In this document: positions 25,509 through 34,704 of the stretch, one piece after another
How the letters are laid out: each line of letters begins with the position of its first letter
Numbering within the stretch: the stretch's first letter is position 1
Assembly (NCBI RefSeq): GCF_001297125.1
Contig: NZ_LHPC01000021.1
Span: forward strand, 248,001-312,000
From: Pseudomonas sp. RIT-PI-q
GTDB taxonomy: Bacteria > Pseudomonadota > Gammaproteobacteria > Pseudomonadales > Pseudomonadaceae
DNA length: 64,000 nucleotides
Direction of reading: 5' to 3'
Translations under genes and position numbers: made by a program
Notes under the pieces: model-generated
Told to the model about the DNA's origin: nothing
What the model saw: only the letters and a program-made list of their open reading frames with translations
Databases searched by the model: none

Positions 25509-26027
25509 ATGTTTTCACGACGGCAGTTTCTTTTAGCGAGCGGCGGGCTGGGGGTTGCAGCCCTTGCAGTCGGTGTATTGCCAAAATTTGCCGCGAGTTC
25601 TGCACTGATCAGCGAGGCCAGTGCGGCGCAGGTGTTCGAGGTGACTCACAGCGACAGCGAATGGCACGCCCTGCTCAGTGACGAACAGTACGAAATCCTC
25701 CGTGAAGAGGGCACCGAACGGGCCTATAGCAGCGCGCTGAACAATGAGCACCGTGACGGCACGTTCGCCTGCGCCGGGTGTGACCTGCCGCTGTTTTCCT
25801 CTGCAACCAAGTTCGACAGCCGCACCGGTTGGCCAAGTTTCTGGGCGCCGCTGGACAAGGCCGTGGCCACCCGTCAGGACCGCTCCTTCGGCGTGGTCCG
25901 CGAAGAAGTTCACTGCCGACGCTGTGGCGGTCACCTTGGCCATGTTTTCGATGACGGGCCCAAACCGACTGGTCTGCGCTACTGCATGAACGGTCTGGCG
26001 ATGAAATTCGAGCCTCTGGCGGCCTGA
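25509..26027 (+). CDS. msrB: Peptide-methionine (R)-S-oxide reductase, exported by Tat
   Basis: 172 residues. The N-terminus has SRRQFLLASGG followed by a hydrophobic stretch, a typical twin-arginine signal. The mature part has the MsrB domain: two CxxC zinc motifs (CAGC and CRRC) and the catalytic Cys159 in RYCMN. It repairs methionine-R-sulfoxide in proteins, here in the periplasm. The ATG at 25509 follows GGAGCAGACC. It is the first gene of an operon with a DipZ-like protein and MsrA. Confidence 0.92.
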   Translation: MFSRRQFLLASGGLGVAALAVGVLPKFAASSALISEASAAQVFEVTHSDSEWHALLSDEQYEILREEGTERAYSSALNNEHRDGTFACAGCDLPLFSSATKFDSRTGWPSFWAPLDKAVATRQDRSFGVVREEVHCRRCGGHLGHVFDDGPKPTGLRYCMNGLAMKFEPLAA

Positions 26028-26059
26028 TTCCTTTTACTCACTCATGCAGGTCGACGTTT

Positions 26060-27835
26060 ATGTGGCTTCTGGTCCTCGCTTATCTCGGTGGTGTGCTGAC
26101 GATTGTCAGCCCGTGCATTTTGCCGGTACTGCCGTTTGTCTTCGCCCGCACCGGGCAACCGTTCATGAAGAGTGGCTTGCCGTTGCTGGCGGGGGTGGCG
26201 ATCACCTTCGCGCTCGTTGCCACGCTGGCCGCCGTGGGTGGCGGTTGGGTGGTGCAAGTCAATCAGTACGGTCGCTGGCTGGCGTTAGTGTTTGTGGCCT
26301 TGTTCGGGCTGACACTGCTGTTACCTCGACTGGCCGAGCGCCTGACCCGACCACTGGTGGCGGCCGGTAGTCGACTGTCGGAAGCGGCGGGCGCCGATGC
26401 CCGGCCGCGCCCCGGCGCATCGTTTCTGATCGGCGTGGCCACGGGGTTACTCTGGGCCCCTTGTGCCGGGCCGATACTGGGCCTGTTGTTGACGGGCGCG
26501 GCGCTGCAAGGCGCAAGCATCGCACCCACCTTGCTGTTGTTGGCTTACGCCGCTGGGGCCGCCACGTCCCTCGCCGTGGCGCTACTGCTGGGCGGTAAGG
26601 TTTTCGCGGCAATGAAACGTTCCATCGGCGCTGGCGAGTGGGTGCGTCGAGGTTTGGGCGCGGCGATGCTGGCCGGTGTGGCCGCGATCGCCCTGGGGCT
26701 GGATACCGGCATTCTGGCGCAGGTTTCGACGGCTTCCACTGGAGGTATCGAACAGGCCTTGGTGGGCCGGTTGGCCGGTAAATCACCGAGCGGCAGCGGG
26801 GCGATGATGGCGCAGAACACGGTGCGTGGTGATGCGATGAAGGTGGCTGACAAAGCGCCGGGTACATTGCCGATTGAAGGCAACCTTCCACCGCTGGATG
26901 GTGCGGTGCAATGGCTCAACTCGCCGCCGCTTACCGCGCAGGCGCTGAAAGGCAAAGTCGTGCTGGTGGATTTCTGGACTTACTCCTGCATCAACTGCCT
27001 GCGCACGTTGCCATATGTGAAGGCCTGGGCCGAGAAGTACCGCGATCAAGGCCTGGTGGTGATCGGCGTCCATGCGCCCGAGTTTGCCTTCGAACGCAAT
27101 GTAGGCAATGTCACCAAAGCCATGAAGGACGTGGGGATCAACTACCCGGTGGCCATCGATAACGACTACAAGATCTGGCGAGCTTTCAACAACGAATACT
27201 GGCCGGCCCACTATTTTGCCGACGCCCAGGGACGCATTCGTTATCACCACTTTGGTGAGGGCGATTACGCCGAATCGGAACGGGTGATCCAGCAGCTGCT
27301 ACGTGAAGCGGGCGCCGCGAAGGTCGCGGACGGTCTGATCAATGCCAGCGCCGAAGGTGTTCAACTCGCGCCGGACATGAGCGAAGTGCAATCGCCGGAG
27401 ACCTATGTCGGCTACCAGCGTGCGGAGCATTTCGTACCGGAAACCAGCCTGGTGCCGGACAAGGTGTCGGCTTACAACCCACCCTCCGAGTTGGCACTCA
27501 ATGACTGGAGCCTGGGCGGTCAGTGGAATGTCGGTTCGGAGCGGGCGATTTCAAGCGCGCCAGCCAGCCGTATCGTCTACCGCTTCCGTGCTCGAGACCT
27601 GCATCTGGTGCTCGGTCCCGGACCTGACGGTAAGCCCGTGCGCTTCAAAGTGCTAATCGATGGCAAGGCCCCCGGCGATGCCCACGGTACGGACGTGAAC
27701 GCTGATGGCAGCGGCAGCGTGACCGAGCAGCGCCTGTATCAATTGGTGCGGCAAACCGGCGGTGTAACGGACCGGACCTTCAGCATCGAATTTCTCGATC
27801 CGGGTGTATCGGCGTATGCGTTTACGTTCGGTTGA
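26060..27835 (+). CDS. DipZ-like thiol-disulfide electron-transfer protein (CcdA domain plus thioredoxin domain)
   Basis: 591 residues. The N-terminal part (to about 235) is a CcdA/DsbD-beta-type membrane domain with cysteines in SPCILPVLPF and WAPCAGPILG. A linker leads to a periplasmic TlpA-like thioredoxin domain with Cys310-x2-Cys313 (SCINC), and the last 150 residues form a beta-rich domain as in mycobacterial DipZ. The fusion could carry electrons from cytoplasmic thioredoxin across the membrane to the exported Msr enzymes on both sides in the operon. That role is inferred from gene order; the domain reading is firm. Confidence 0.87.
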   Translation: MWLLVLAYLGGVLTIVSPCILPVLPFVFARTGQPFMKSGLPLLAGVAITFALVATLAAVGGGWVVQVNQYGRWLALVFVALFGLTLLLPRLAERLTRPLVAAGSRLSEAAGADARPRPGASFLIGVATGLLWAPCAGPILGLLLTGAALQGASIAPTLLLLAYAAGAATSLAVALLLGGKVFAAMKRSIGAGEWVRRGLGAAMLAGVAAIALGLDTGILAQVSTASTGGIEQALVGRLAGKSPSGSGAMMAQNTVRGDAMKVADKAPGTLPIEGNLPPLDGAVQWLNSPPLTAQALKGKVVLVDFWTYSCINCLRTLPYVKAWAEKYRDQGLVVIGVHAPEFAFERNVGNVTKAMKDVGINYPVAIDNDYKIWRAFNNEYWPAHYFADAQGRIRYHHFGEGDYAESERVIQQLLREAGAAKVADGLINASAEGVQLAPDMSEVQSPETYVGYQRAEHFVPETSLVPDKVSAYNPPSELALNDWSLGGQWNVGSERAISSAPASRIVYRFRARDLHLVLGPGPDGKPVRFKVLIDGKAPGDAHGTDVNADGSGSVTEQRLYQLVRQTGGVTDRTFSIEFLDPGVSAYAFTFG

Positions 27836-27866
27836 TCACTCTTTCAGCTACTCAGGAGTCAGCATC

Positions 27867-28571
27867 ATGAAATCCCTGTTCACCTGGCGCCGCACCCTGT
27901 TGGGCGTGGTCGCTGCCGGGATCATCGGCCAGTGTTCGGCATTCACTTTCGGCACCGAAGATGCGGTCGTCATCGCGCCACCGGCCCTCGACGAAACCAC
28001 CCAGGCCCACAGCGAAACCGCAGTGTTCGCCGGCGGCTGCTTCTGGGGCGTGCAAGGGGTGTTCCAGCATGTCAAAGGCGTGAAGAAAGCCGTCTCCGGT
28101 TATGCCGGCGGAGCAGCCAATACCGCTCAGTACGAACGCGTCAGCGATGGCAATACCGGCCATGCGGAATCGGTTGAAGTCACCTTCGATCCGGGTCAGG
28201 TCAGCTACGGCACCTTGCTGCAAATCTACTTCTCGGTGGCCCACAACCCTACTGAACTCAATCGCCAGGGACCTGACAGCGGCACTCAGTACCGGTCGGC
28301 GATTTTTCCGGAAAACAGCGAGCAGCAACGCGTCGCTCAGGCCTACATCGCCCAACTCGACGCGGCCCATTCGTTCAACAAACCCATAGTGACCAAACTG
28401 GAAACGTACAACGGTTTCTATCCGGCGGAAGAGGAACATCAGGACTTTCTGACCGAACACCCGACCTATCCGTACATCGTGATCAACGATCTACCGAAGG
28501 TCGCGCAGTTGAAGCAGCTGTATCCGGACCGGTATCAGGAGAAACCGGTATTGGTGAAGGCGGGGATGTAA
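27867..28571 (+). CDS. msrA: Peptide-methionine (S)-S-oxide reductase, exported
   Basis: 234 residues. A basic N-terminus and hydrophobic stretch (TLLGVVAAGIIGQCSAF) form a signal peptide or anchor. The catalytic motif GGCFWG has Cys58. GYAGG and the histidine/glutamate-rich part HAESVEVTFDP also fit MsrA. It reduces methionine-S-sulfoxide. AGGAGTCAGC precedes the ATG at 27867. It ends 43 bases from the convergent LysR gene, with no clear terminator between them. Confidence 0.93.
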   Translation: MKSLFTWRRTLLGVVAAGIIGQCSAFTFGTEDAVVIAPPALDETTQAHSETAVFAGGCFWGVQGVFQHVKGVKKAVSGYAGGAANTAQYERVSDGNTGHAESVEVTFDPGQVSYGTLLQIYFSVAHNPTELNRQGPDSGTQYRSAIFPENSEQQRVAQAYIAQLDAAHSFNKPIVTKLETYNGFYPAEEEHQDFLTEHPTYPYIVINDLPKVAQLKQLYPDRYQEKPVLVKAGM

Positions 28572-28614
28572 ATGACGATGGGCTATGCCCAGTGTGGGCG
28601 TTCCATTGAATTGG

Positions 28615-29520
28615 TTAGTGCTTGCCCCACCTCTGCATGGCGAAGTCGACGAAGCGGCGCAGTTTCGGCAAACGGTAGCGATCCTGGGCGTAGACCAGAT
28701 TCAGTGGCCGGCTTGGCAATTGATAGCCGTGCATCACGGCCACCAGTTTTCCGTCCTTCAGGTCTTGCTCGATCAGTGCATCGGGCAACATCACGATGCC
28801 CATCCCTGTCCGAGCCGCTTGATGCAGCCCCGCCGAGCTGTTGATCAGCATCGGTCCGCTGACCGCCACGCGGATTTCGCCTTCGGGCCCAGCCAGGCGC
28901 CATTGTTTCGCGACCGAGTGCCAATCATCCCCATCCGGATAGGCGAAGGACAGGCAGTCGTGGTGTTGCAGATCATCGGGGTGTTCGGGGATTCCGCGAC
29001 GTGCCAGGTACTCCTTCGATGCGCACATCGTCAGGGTGTAGTCGATGAGTGGGCGGGCGATGATGTTGGACGGCTCTGTTTCCCCCAAGCGAAAGGCTGC
29101 ATCGAAACCGTTTTCGAGAAGGTCCGGTCGCGCATTGGTAAGCACCACGTCCAACTTGACCTGCGGATAACGCAACGTGAATTCGCTCAACGCCGGCGCC
29201 AGTTTCTCGGTGCCAAAGGTCAGCGGTGCAGTGATGCGCAAGGTGCCGCTCGGTTCATCAAGTGCCTGCTCGGCCAGGCGCTCGGAGTCGGCCACCAAAC
29301 CCAGCACTTCAAGGCAGCGTTGATAGTAGGCCGTGCCGAATTCCGTCAATCGCTGGCGCCGCGTCGTGCGGTTAAGCAAGCGCACGCCAAGGCGTTGCTC
29401 CAGCGCCCGCAGGTGATTGCCGACCATGGTCGTGGACATACCGCACTGAAAAGCGGCGGCGGTCATGCTGCCGGTTTCCACCACCCTGACGTAAACGGTC
29501 ATTGCCTGGAATAAATCCAT
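28615..29520 (-). CDS. LysR-family transcriptional regulator
   Basis: 301 residues: N-terminal winged helix-turn-helix (about 1-60, with MTAAAFQCGMSTTMVGNHL) and a C-terminal periplasmic-binding-protein-like effector domain. The ATG at 29520 begins the usual MDLFQAMTVYVRV; a TTG two codons upstream is not needed. It is divergent from the acetylornithine aminotransferase paralogue with about 100 bases between starts, so that gene or itself is a likely target. The effector is not visible. Confidence 0.88.
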   Translation of the reverse strand: MDLFQAMTVYVRVVETGSMTAAAFQCGMSTTMVGNHLRALEQRLGVRLLNRTTRRQRLTEFGTAYYQRCLEVLGLVADSERLAEQALDEPSGTLRITAPLTFGTEKLAPALSEFTLRYPQVKLDVVLTNARPDLLENGFDAAFRLGETEPSNIIARPLIDYTLTMCASKEYLARRGIPEHPDDLQHHDCLSFAYPDGDDWHSVAKQWRLAGPEGEIRVAVSGPMLINSSAGLHQAARTGMGIVMLPDALIEQDLKDGKLVAVMHGYQLPSRPLNLVYAQDRYRLPKLRRFVDFAMQRWGKH

Positions 29521-29622
29521 TAACAAGCTCAGCTTTAAAATGATTGAAGTTTTGCAGCGTTTATCCAGCTCTAGTGGCTAACCATACTGCAAAAACACCG
29601 ACAATTGATGGAGCTTGATGTC

Positions 29623-30798
29623 ATGACCGCCGCCTGCCTGATGACCACTTACCAACCACTGGCCTTGAGCTTCATCAAGGGCTTGGGCACACGCCTGTGG
29701 GATCAGGCCGGTCGTGAATACCTGGACGCGGTGGCGGGCGTGGCGGTGACCAACGTTGGCCATTCCCACCCGAAAATCGTCAGCGCGATCAGTGAACAGG
29801 CAGGCCTGTTGTTACACACCTCCAACCTTTACAGCATCGACTGGCAACAGCGGCTGGCGCAGAAACTGACCCGGTTGGCGGGCATGGAGCGGGCGTTCTT
29901 CAACAACTCCGGTGCCGAAGCCAACGAAACGGCGCTGAAACTGGCGCGGTTGTTTGGCTGGCACAAAGGCATCGAGCAACCGCTGGTGGTGGTCATGGAG
30001 AACGCTTTTCACGGCCGGACGCTCGGCACCTTGTCTGCCAGTGATGGCCCGGCGGTGCGCCTGGGTTTCAATGAGCTGCCGGGAGACTTCATCAAAGTGC
30101 CGTTCGGCGACCGCAAGGCGCTGGATAACATTCAGCAAGCCCACGGCCCGCGCATCGTGGCGATCCTGATGGAGCCGATCCAGGGTGAAAGCGGCGTGCA
30201 ACTGGCCCCACCCGGTTACTTGAAAGCCCTGCGCGAACTCTGCGACCGGCGTTCATGGCTGCTGATGCTCGACGAAATCCAGACCGGCATCGGCCGCACT
30301 GGCCAGTGGTTCGCGTTCCAGCACGAAGGCATCGTCCCCGACGTCATGACCCTGGCCAAAGGGCTGGGCAACGGCATCCCCATCGGCGCCTGTCTTGCTC
30401 GGGGCAAAGCCGCCGACCTCTTCACACCCGGCAGCCACGGCAGCACCTTCGGCGGTAATCCATTGGCGTGCCGCGTGGGTTGCACCGTGCTGGAGATCAT
30501 CGAAGAACAAGGCCTTCTGGAAAACGCCAGGCTTCAGGGCGAACACCTGCTTGCCAGATTGCGCATCGAGTTGGCCAATAACCCCAACGTCCTGGCGATC
30601 CGTGGCCAGGGCCTGATGATCGGCATCGAACTCAAGCAACCGATACGCGACCTGACGCTGATCGCCGCGCGGGATCACGGCTTGCTGATCAATGTAACGA
30701 GGGGCAAGACCATTCGCCTGCTGCCACCGCTGACGATCGATGAGCGGGAAGTGGAAATGATTGTCAGGGGCGTGTGTCGAGCGCTGAATGTGATCTGA
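29623..30798 (+). CDS. Acetylornithine aminotransferase paralogue (class III aminotransferase)
   Basis: 391 residues. Fold-type I class III transaminase: [36 protein letters not shown] (PLP aspartate) and the Schiff-base lysine in TLAKGLGNG. The sequence matches the ArgD group, which transaminates N-acetylornithine or succinylornithine. Because pseudomonads usually have another argD/aruC copy, I give no symbol. The ATG at 29623 has a GGAG nine bases before it; a second in-frame ATG seven codons later gives [11 protein letters not shown]. It faces yoeB convergently. Confidence 0.88.
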   Translation: MTAACLMTTYQPLALSFIKGLGTRLWDQAGREYLDAVAGVAVTNVGHSHPKIVSAISEQAGLLLHTSNLYSIDWQQRLAQKLTRLAGMERAFFNNSGAEANETALKLARLFGWHKGIEQPLVVVMENAFHGRTLGTLSASDGPAVRLGFNELPGDFIKVPFGDRKALDNIQQAHGPRIVAILMEPIQGESGVQLAPPGYLKALRELCDRRSWLLMLDEIQTGIGRTGQWFAFQHEGIVPDVMTLAKGLGNGIPIGACLARGKAADLFTPGSHGSTFGGNPLACRVGCTVLEIIEEQGLLENARLQGEHLLARLRIELANNPNVLAIRGQGLMIGIELKQPIRDLTLIAARDHGLLINVTRGKTIRLLPPLTIDEREVEMIVRGVCRALNVI

Positions 30799-30806
30799 AA
30801 TTGTCT

Positions 30807-31061
30807 TCAGTAGTGGTATCTGCACAATACGACGCGTATCTCACCGTCCTCAACTGCGTAGATCAAACGATGCTCAGCGGTAATCCGGCGGGACCAGAGG
30901 CCGCTCAAATTGTGTTTGAGCGGCTCAGGTTTACCCACACCTTCAAATGGCTCCCGCTGGATCGCTTTAATCAACAGGTTGATTCGTTTGAGTCCGGCCT
31001 TGTCGTTTTGTTGGAACCATAGATAGTCATCCCAACCTTCTGTCGTGAACTCGATATTCAT
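30807..31061 (-). CDS. yoeB: YoeB-type mRNA interferase toxin
   Basis: 84 residues, the same length as E. coli YoeB and nearly colinear with it: WDDYLWFQ at the N-terminus, FEGVGKPEPLKHNLSGLWS and RRITAEHRLIYAV in the middle, and the catalytic C-terminal RYHY (His83, Tyr84). It cleaves mRNA in the ribosomal A site when freed from YefM. The start overlaps the antitoxin stop by four bases (ATGA). Confidence 0.96.
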   Translation of the reverse strand: MNIEFTTEGWDDYLWFQQNDKAGLKRINLLIKAIQREPFEGVGKPEPLKHNLSGLWSRRITAEHRLIYAVEDGEIRVVLCRYHY

Positions 31062-31312
31062 TCTTCGATGAGTTGCCTTGCTTTGGTTTTCCCGGCTCGA
31101 AGGTTGCCGACCGATTTGATCAGGCGTTCGGCATTGGCGGGGGAACGAAGCAGATAAGCTGTCTCTTCGAGGGCGTTGTACTCCGCCAGTGACATCATCA
31201 CGACGGGCTCGCCTTTCTGGCGCGTAACTAACAATGGGGCACGGTCTTCATTCACCCGATCCATGGTTTCGGCCAGGTGCGCACGTGCGGTGGTGTAATT
31301 AATGGTTTGCAT
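31058..31312 (-). CDS. yefM: YefM-type antitoxin
   Basis: 84 residues of the Phd/YefM family: N-terminal MQTINYTTARAHLAETMD with DNA-binding function, then PLLVTRQKGEPVVMMSLAEYNALEET. The C-terminus (about 60-84) would wrap YoeB. The ATG at 31312 is chosen because it gives the standard N-terminus; a longer frame reads through the operator. Two GTACAG units 12 bases apart lie upstream. Confidence 0.95.
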   Translation of the reverse strand: MQTINYTTARAHLAETMDRVNEDRAPLLVTRQKGEPVVMMSLAEYNALEETAYLLRSPANAERLIKSVGNLRAGKTKARQLIEE

Positions 31313-31340
31313 GTTGTAGTCCTCGCTTGAAGCAAAGAAC

Positions 31341-31358
31341 GTACAGAAATGAGTACAG
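31341..31358 (-). promoter_or_regulatory. Likely YefM-YoeB operator
   Basis: On the minus strand, CTGTAC occurs at 31358-31353 and again at 31346-31341, 12 bases apart. The E. coli YefM operator has TGTACA cores at the same distance. The sites lie about 30 bases before the yefM start. The second unit reads CTGTACG, so the cores are partial matches. Confidence 0.6.
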
Positions 31359-31374
31359 GATGACAAGGCGATAC

Positions 31375-31485
31375 CTACGAGTGGTTGTTACGCAGACGAC
31401 GCATCTGCGCTTGCATTAAGTATCGCCGAAGGTTCTTCGAGACGTTTCCGCGATCGATGTAATCCCGATCCGATTTAAATGCCAT
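31375..31485 (-). CDS. Possible 36-codon ORF between the P-loop protein gene and yefM
   Basis: The frame begins at ATG 31485, overlapping the stop of the P-loop gene, and reads MAFKSDRDYIDRGNVSKN then a basic helix-like part with RRYLMQAQMRRLR. Composition is plausible for a small basic protein, but AAGG is directly against the start codon and there is no other support. It could be chance. Confidence 0.22.
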   Translation of the reverse strand: MAFKSDRDYIDRGNVSKNLRRYLMQAQMRRLRNNHS

Positions 31486-31996
31486 CCCTTGGTTGTTTTC
31501 CCAACCTGTGCACCCGTATGAAAGCCGTCACCTCAGAGCGGTCCATCAGTTGCAGCTTCGAACCACTAAACCCATCGAACAGACACTGATGCGCGGCAAA
31601 TCCACTGGACCCTTCGCGCATGCGATAGCTGCCGGCCCAGTCCAGCAATGCAATCATCAAATCGTCATTCTCACCACGCTGTGCCTCGCGCTGGCGAATG
31701 TTGGCGACGCATTCTTCATCCTCAACACACAGCCAGATCAGCGCCGTGGCTCGGTGGATAAGCTCGCTGACCATCCAGCCATAAACGCCCTCAATCACCC
31801 AACGCTCATCACTCGCCGCAACACGTGCCATCCCCAACGCCTCGGCCCGTGGGCGGGCAATGCTGTCTTCATCCGACACCCAGTGAATAGAATCAAGATC
31901 GACCCACGGCACTTGCAGGTGTCCGGCCAAACGCGAGGCCAGCCAACTCTTCCCGGAACCGGAGTTGCCAATGATCAAGGTTCGGGTGAGGTCCAT
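31475..31996 (-). CDS. Small P-loop nucleoside/nucleotide kinase-like protein
   Basis: 173 residues. Walker A is GNSGSGKS at residues about 9-16, with the early DLDSIHW and the conserved WVIEGVYG typical of the adenylate-kinase/topology-modulation-protein-like group (FlaR-like). LIWLCVEDEECVANIRQR fits the lid and NMP regions. Substrate unknown. The ATG at 31996 is chosen for MDLTRTLIIG; three residues upstream would come from a TTG. A single REP lies just upstream. Confidence 0.75.
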   Translation of the reverse strand: MDLTRTLIIGNSGSGKSWLASRLAGHLQVPWVDLDSIHWVSDEDSIARPRAEALGMARVAASDERWVIEGVYGWMVSELIHRATALIWLCVEDEECVANIRQREAQRGENDDLMIALLDWAGSYRMREGSSGFAAHQCLFDGFSGSKLQLMDRSEVTAFIRVHRLGKQPRDGI

Positions 31997-32012
31997 AAAC
32001 AACACCGATCAA

Positions 32013-32038
32013 TTGTAGGAGCAAGCTTGCTCGCGAAG
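32013..32038 (+). repeat. Single REP unit
   Basis: TTGTAGGAGCAAGCTTGCTC and CGCGAA match the REP consensus with one change in the core. It lies between two minus-strand genes. Confidence 0.75.
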
Positions 32039-32060
32039 CAGGCAACACGGCTCGCCTGCC

Positions 32061-33977
32061 TCACTCTCCAGTTTCAGGCGCCACCATCCGCGTCTTCACC
32101 GACCCATCCGCATTCAGCTGATAGATCTCCCGCGGCTGGCCCTTTTCATTAAAGAACACCTGCCCGATCCCCGCCGAATTCCACAGCCGTTCACCGGCCT
32201 CCGCATGTTCGGGAATGTGCGGAACAATGCGCATGCGCCGACGTTTGGTCAGCCAGTTCAACGGCGAGCGTGGCGAGTAGAGCCAGCGGTTGAGGCGATC
32301 GAACCACTCGAGCAGCGCAGGCGGGAATTCGTTTTTGATGCCGCTGCTGGTGACCTGCCAGATCCGTGGACCGGCCTTGCGGTGTCGGATCAATACTTCG
32401 TAGACGAAGGAATAATGCACGTCGCCCGACAGCACCACGTAGTTTCCGGGTGTGCGCGAGTGTCGGAAAATGTTCAGGATCACCTGGGCAGCGCCGCGAT
32501 GGGCCATCCAGTTTTCGGCATCCACCAGCAGCGGATAACCGCACCAACTGAACACGCGTTGCACGGTTTCGATCAGCTTGACGCCGAAGATCGGTGCCGG
32601 CGAAACGATGATCGCCGAGGGATGATCCAGCAGTTCCTGTTGCAGTTCGCTGAGGGCTTCCCAGTCCAGCAAACCCGACGGTTGCTTGAGCGTCATCTCA
32701 CTGCGCCAGCGCCGGGTGCGGGTGTCGAGCACCACCAATGCCGGGCTGGTGGGCAGCACGTAATGCCAGTGCTGAAAGGTCAGCAGCTCATCGATCAACG
32801 CGTCCTGCACGTCGCTGTCGAGGTAGTGATCATGCCCCGTGGCACTCAACAGGCGGGTTTTTTCCAGCACCCCGCCGAACGCATCCGGGTTGTTGCCCCA
32901 GCCCTGGCACAACATGTAGGCGATCAACGCATTGCCGATGATCCGCTTGGAGAACGGATGGCCGTAGGCCGTTTCCTCCCATTGCGCGGAAAGATTCCAG
33001 TCATCGGTAATATCGTGATCATCGAAGATCATCAGGCACGGCAGGTGCGCGAACGCGCGGGCGACACCACCAAGGCCAGCCTTGAAGCCATCGATGCGCG
33101 TTTGCTCAAGCGCATATCGCTCGCGTCTTTCTGGGATCAATTTGGGCGGTTTGGGCGCGATCAACGTCCAGGGTGTTGGCGACCACACCAGCAGGTACAT
33201 GGCCATGACTTCGGCGAATGTCACCAGATGGTTGTCGGCACTGCTGCTGGTGAAAATCGGCTTACGCACCCCACCGAAAAATCGCTCGCGCAGGGTTTCG
33301 TTGCTCTGTAGGGCCGGTAACAAATCCGCACGATGGTAGTAACTGGCCGCGTGTTCGTAGAGCTTGGCGCTGTCGCTGACGACTGCTCCTTCGAGATGTT
33401 CGCCGAACAATCCCAGCCGTGCGATCAAGGCATGGATGGCCCGCAGCATCGGCCCCGCGACGTCGTCGGCGTAGACCTGATCGCCGCTCATCATCAACAG
33501 GGCCGGGCGCTTCGACACATCGGGCTCGGACGCCAGCAAACGATCAACGCACAGCAACCCGTCCGGCGCCGGGAAGTGTGGCTTGCGGCAAGAGCCATGC
33601 AGCAGTTGATCAATGCGTGAGTGCAATACGAAGTTCGGACGGCTCGCCTCGCCATACAGCAGATGCGGCGCCCAGTCGGCGATGCCCGTGTCATCAATCA
33701 ACAGGTCATATTCGATCAACGTGTCGCAGGGCAGCGCGGCCTCCAGCGGCACATCGATCAAATGGATAAACGCATGAGTGCCGACCGGGATGACCGTGCA
33801 CTGTTCAGCGTTCAAGGGGATATCGCCAATACCCTCCAGGCGTAACGTCAGCGATAGCGCCTGGGAACCCACCAGCCACAGCACCAGACGCGTGGGTTCA
33901 AGGCGCCGCAACAGCGGCCCGACCAGAACAGGTGGCAGTGAGGTGCATTCGTCAGGCAATGGCAGTGATTCGGACAT
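32061..33977 (-). CDS. PhoD-like metallophosphatase (alkaline phosphatase D family)
   Basis: 638 residues without a signal peptide. An N-terminal beta domain precedes the metallophosphatase core: SGDQVYADD near residue 165, FDDHDITDDWN near 318 and LSGDVHYSF near 520. These match PhoD-like calcineurin-fold enzymes that hydrolyse phosphate esters. Cytoplasmic location is inferred from the lack of a signal. Substrate unknown. It stands alone between a REP and a spacer of about 90 bases before the next minus-strand gene. Confidence 0.84.
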   Translation of the reverse strand: MSESLPLPDECTSLPPVLVGPLLRRLEPTRLVLWLVGSQALSLTLRLEGIGDIPLNAEQCTVIPVGTHAFIHLIDVPLEAALPCDTLIEYDLLIDDTGIADWAPHLLYGEASRPNFVLHSRIDQLLHGSCRKPHFPAPDGLLCVDRLLASEPDVSKRPALLMMSGDQVYADDVAGPMLRAIHALIARLGLFGEHLEGAVVSDSAKLYEHAASYYHRADLLPALQSNETLRERFFGGVRKPIFTSSSADNHLVTFAEVMAMYLLVWSPTPWTLIAPKPPKLIPERRERYALEQTRIDGFKAGLGGVARAFAHLPCLMIFDDHDITDDWNLSAQWEETAYGHPFSKRIIGNALIAYMLCQGWGNNPDAFGGVLEKTRLLSATGHDHYLDSDVQDALIDELLTFQHWHYVLPTSPALVVLDTRTRRWRSEMTLKQPSGLLDWEALSELQQELLDHPSAIIVSPAPIFGVKLIETVQRVFSWCGYPLLVDAENWMAHRGAAQVILNIFRHSRTPGNYVVLSGDVHYSFVYEVLIRHRKAGPRIWQVTSSGIKNEFPPALLEWFDRLNRWLYSPRSPLNWLTKRRRMRIVPHIPEHAEAGERLWNSAGIGQVFFNEKGQPREIYQLNADGSVKTRMVAPETGE

Positions 33978-34064
33978 CCGGGGTCAAGGCTCTTGGCGCA
34001 CAGGCGGGGGATGATAACGCAGGTGACTGCAGATGCCTGTCACGCCATGTGAACGATTGGCCTG

Positions 34065-34613
34065 TTACGCACGGGTTTGTTGAAACCGCTCTATCCGGCC
34101 GCGGTAGTGAGTGGCGACGGCATCCAGTTCTGTCCTCGGCAGTTTATTGGCCCGATGAACCAGAAACGGATCGTTCCAGGCCCATTGGCAGCGGTGCGCA
34201 GTGGCGCGCAAAGGCTGCAACAATTGCTCGAGGGGAAACAGATTAACCCCCGCTTCGCTGTAGGCCTCGGGTGTGTTTCCGGCAGTGGCCACGACCATGA
34301 CCGGCAAGCCCTCAAGCTTCTGACCCTGAGCCTCGTAGGCAATGTAGTACATCTGTGTCAGCACTTGGTCCTGCCAGTTTTTCAGCAGCGCCGGTGTCGA
34401 GTACCACTGCACCGGAAATTGCAGCACCAGCCGCTGAACTGATAATAAACGCTGGACCTCCGCCGTTATGTCGACTTCATCGGTCGGGTAAAGCCCGTAC
34501 ACATCGACGATGCAAACCCCCGGCAGATCCTTCACGGCATCGAGCATGGCGCGGTTGGCGTGGGAGCGTCCCAGGTCAGGGTGAAAACTCAGAATCAGGG
34601 TGGTGTCGTTCAT
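34065..34613 (-). CDS. NAD(P)H-dependent FMN oxidoreductase (KefF/MdaB-like)
   Basis: 182 residues of flavodoxin fold. LSFHPDLGRSHANRAM is the FMN phosphate-binding loop, and QFPVQWYSTPALLKNWQD is the family signature. MVVATAGNTPEAYSEAG follows. Members reduce quinones or activate potassium efflux. The gene is divergent from a LysR regulator gene 91 bases away, which probably controls it. Confidence 0.87.
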   Translation of the reverse strand: MNDTTLILSFHPDLGRSHANRAMLDAVKDLPGVCIVDVYGLYPTDEVDITAEVQRLLSVQRLVLQFPVQWYSTPALLKNWQDQVLTQMYYIAYEAQGQKLEGLPVMVVATAGNTPEAYSEAGVNLFPLEQLLQPLRATAHRCQWAWNDPFLVHRANKLPRTELDAVATHYRGRIERFQQTRA

Positions 34614-34704
34614 GGCTTTGCCGGTTCAAGTGAAGGGAGCCACAGCGTGCCAGCGTGCTATACATTGCTCCAATGGATGGTTTGTCTAATTAGGTATTGA
34701 TTCA

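Noticed and set aside
28585-29514. 309-codon plus-strand ORF
   Set aside because: It lies exactly opposite the LysR gene, which has clear helix-turn-helix and effector domains.
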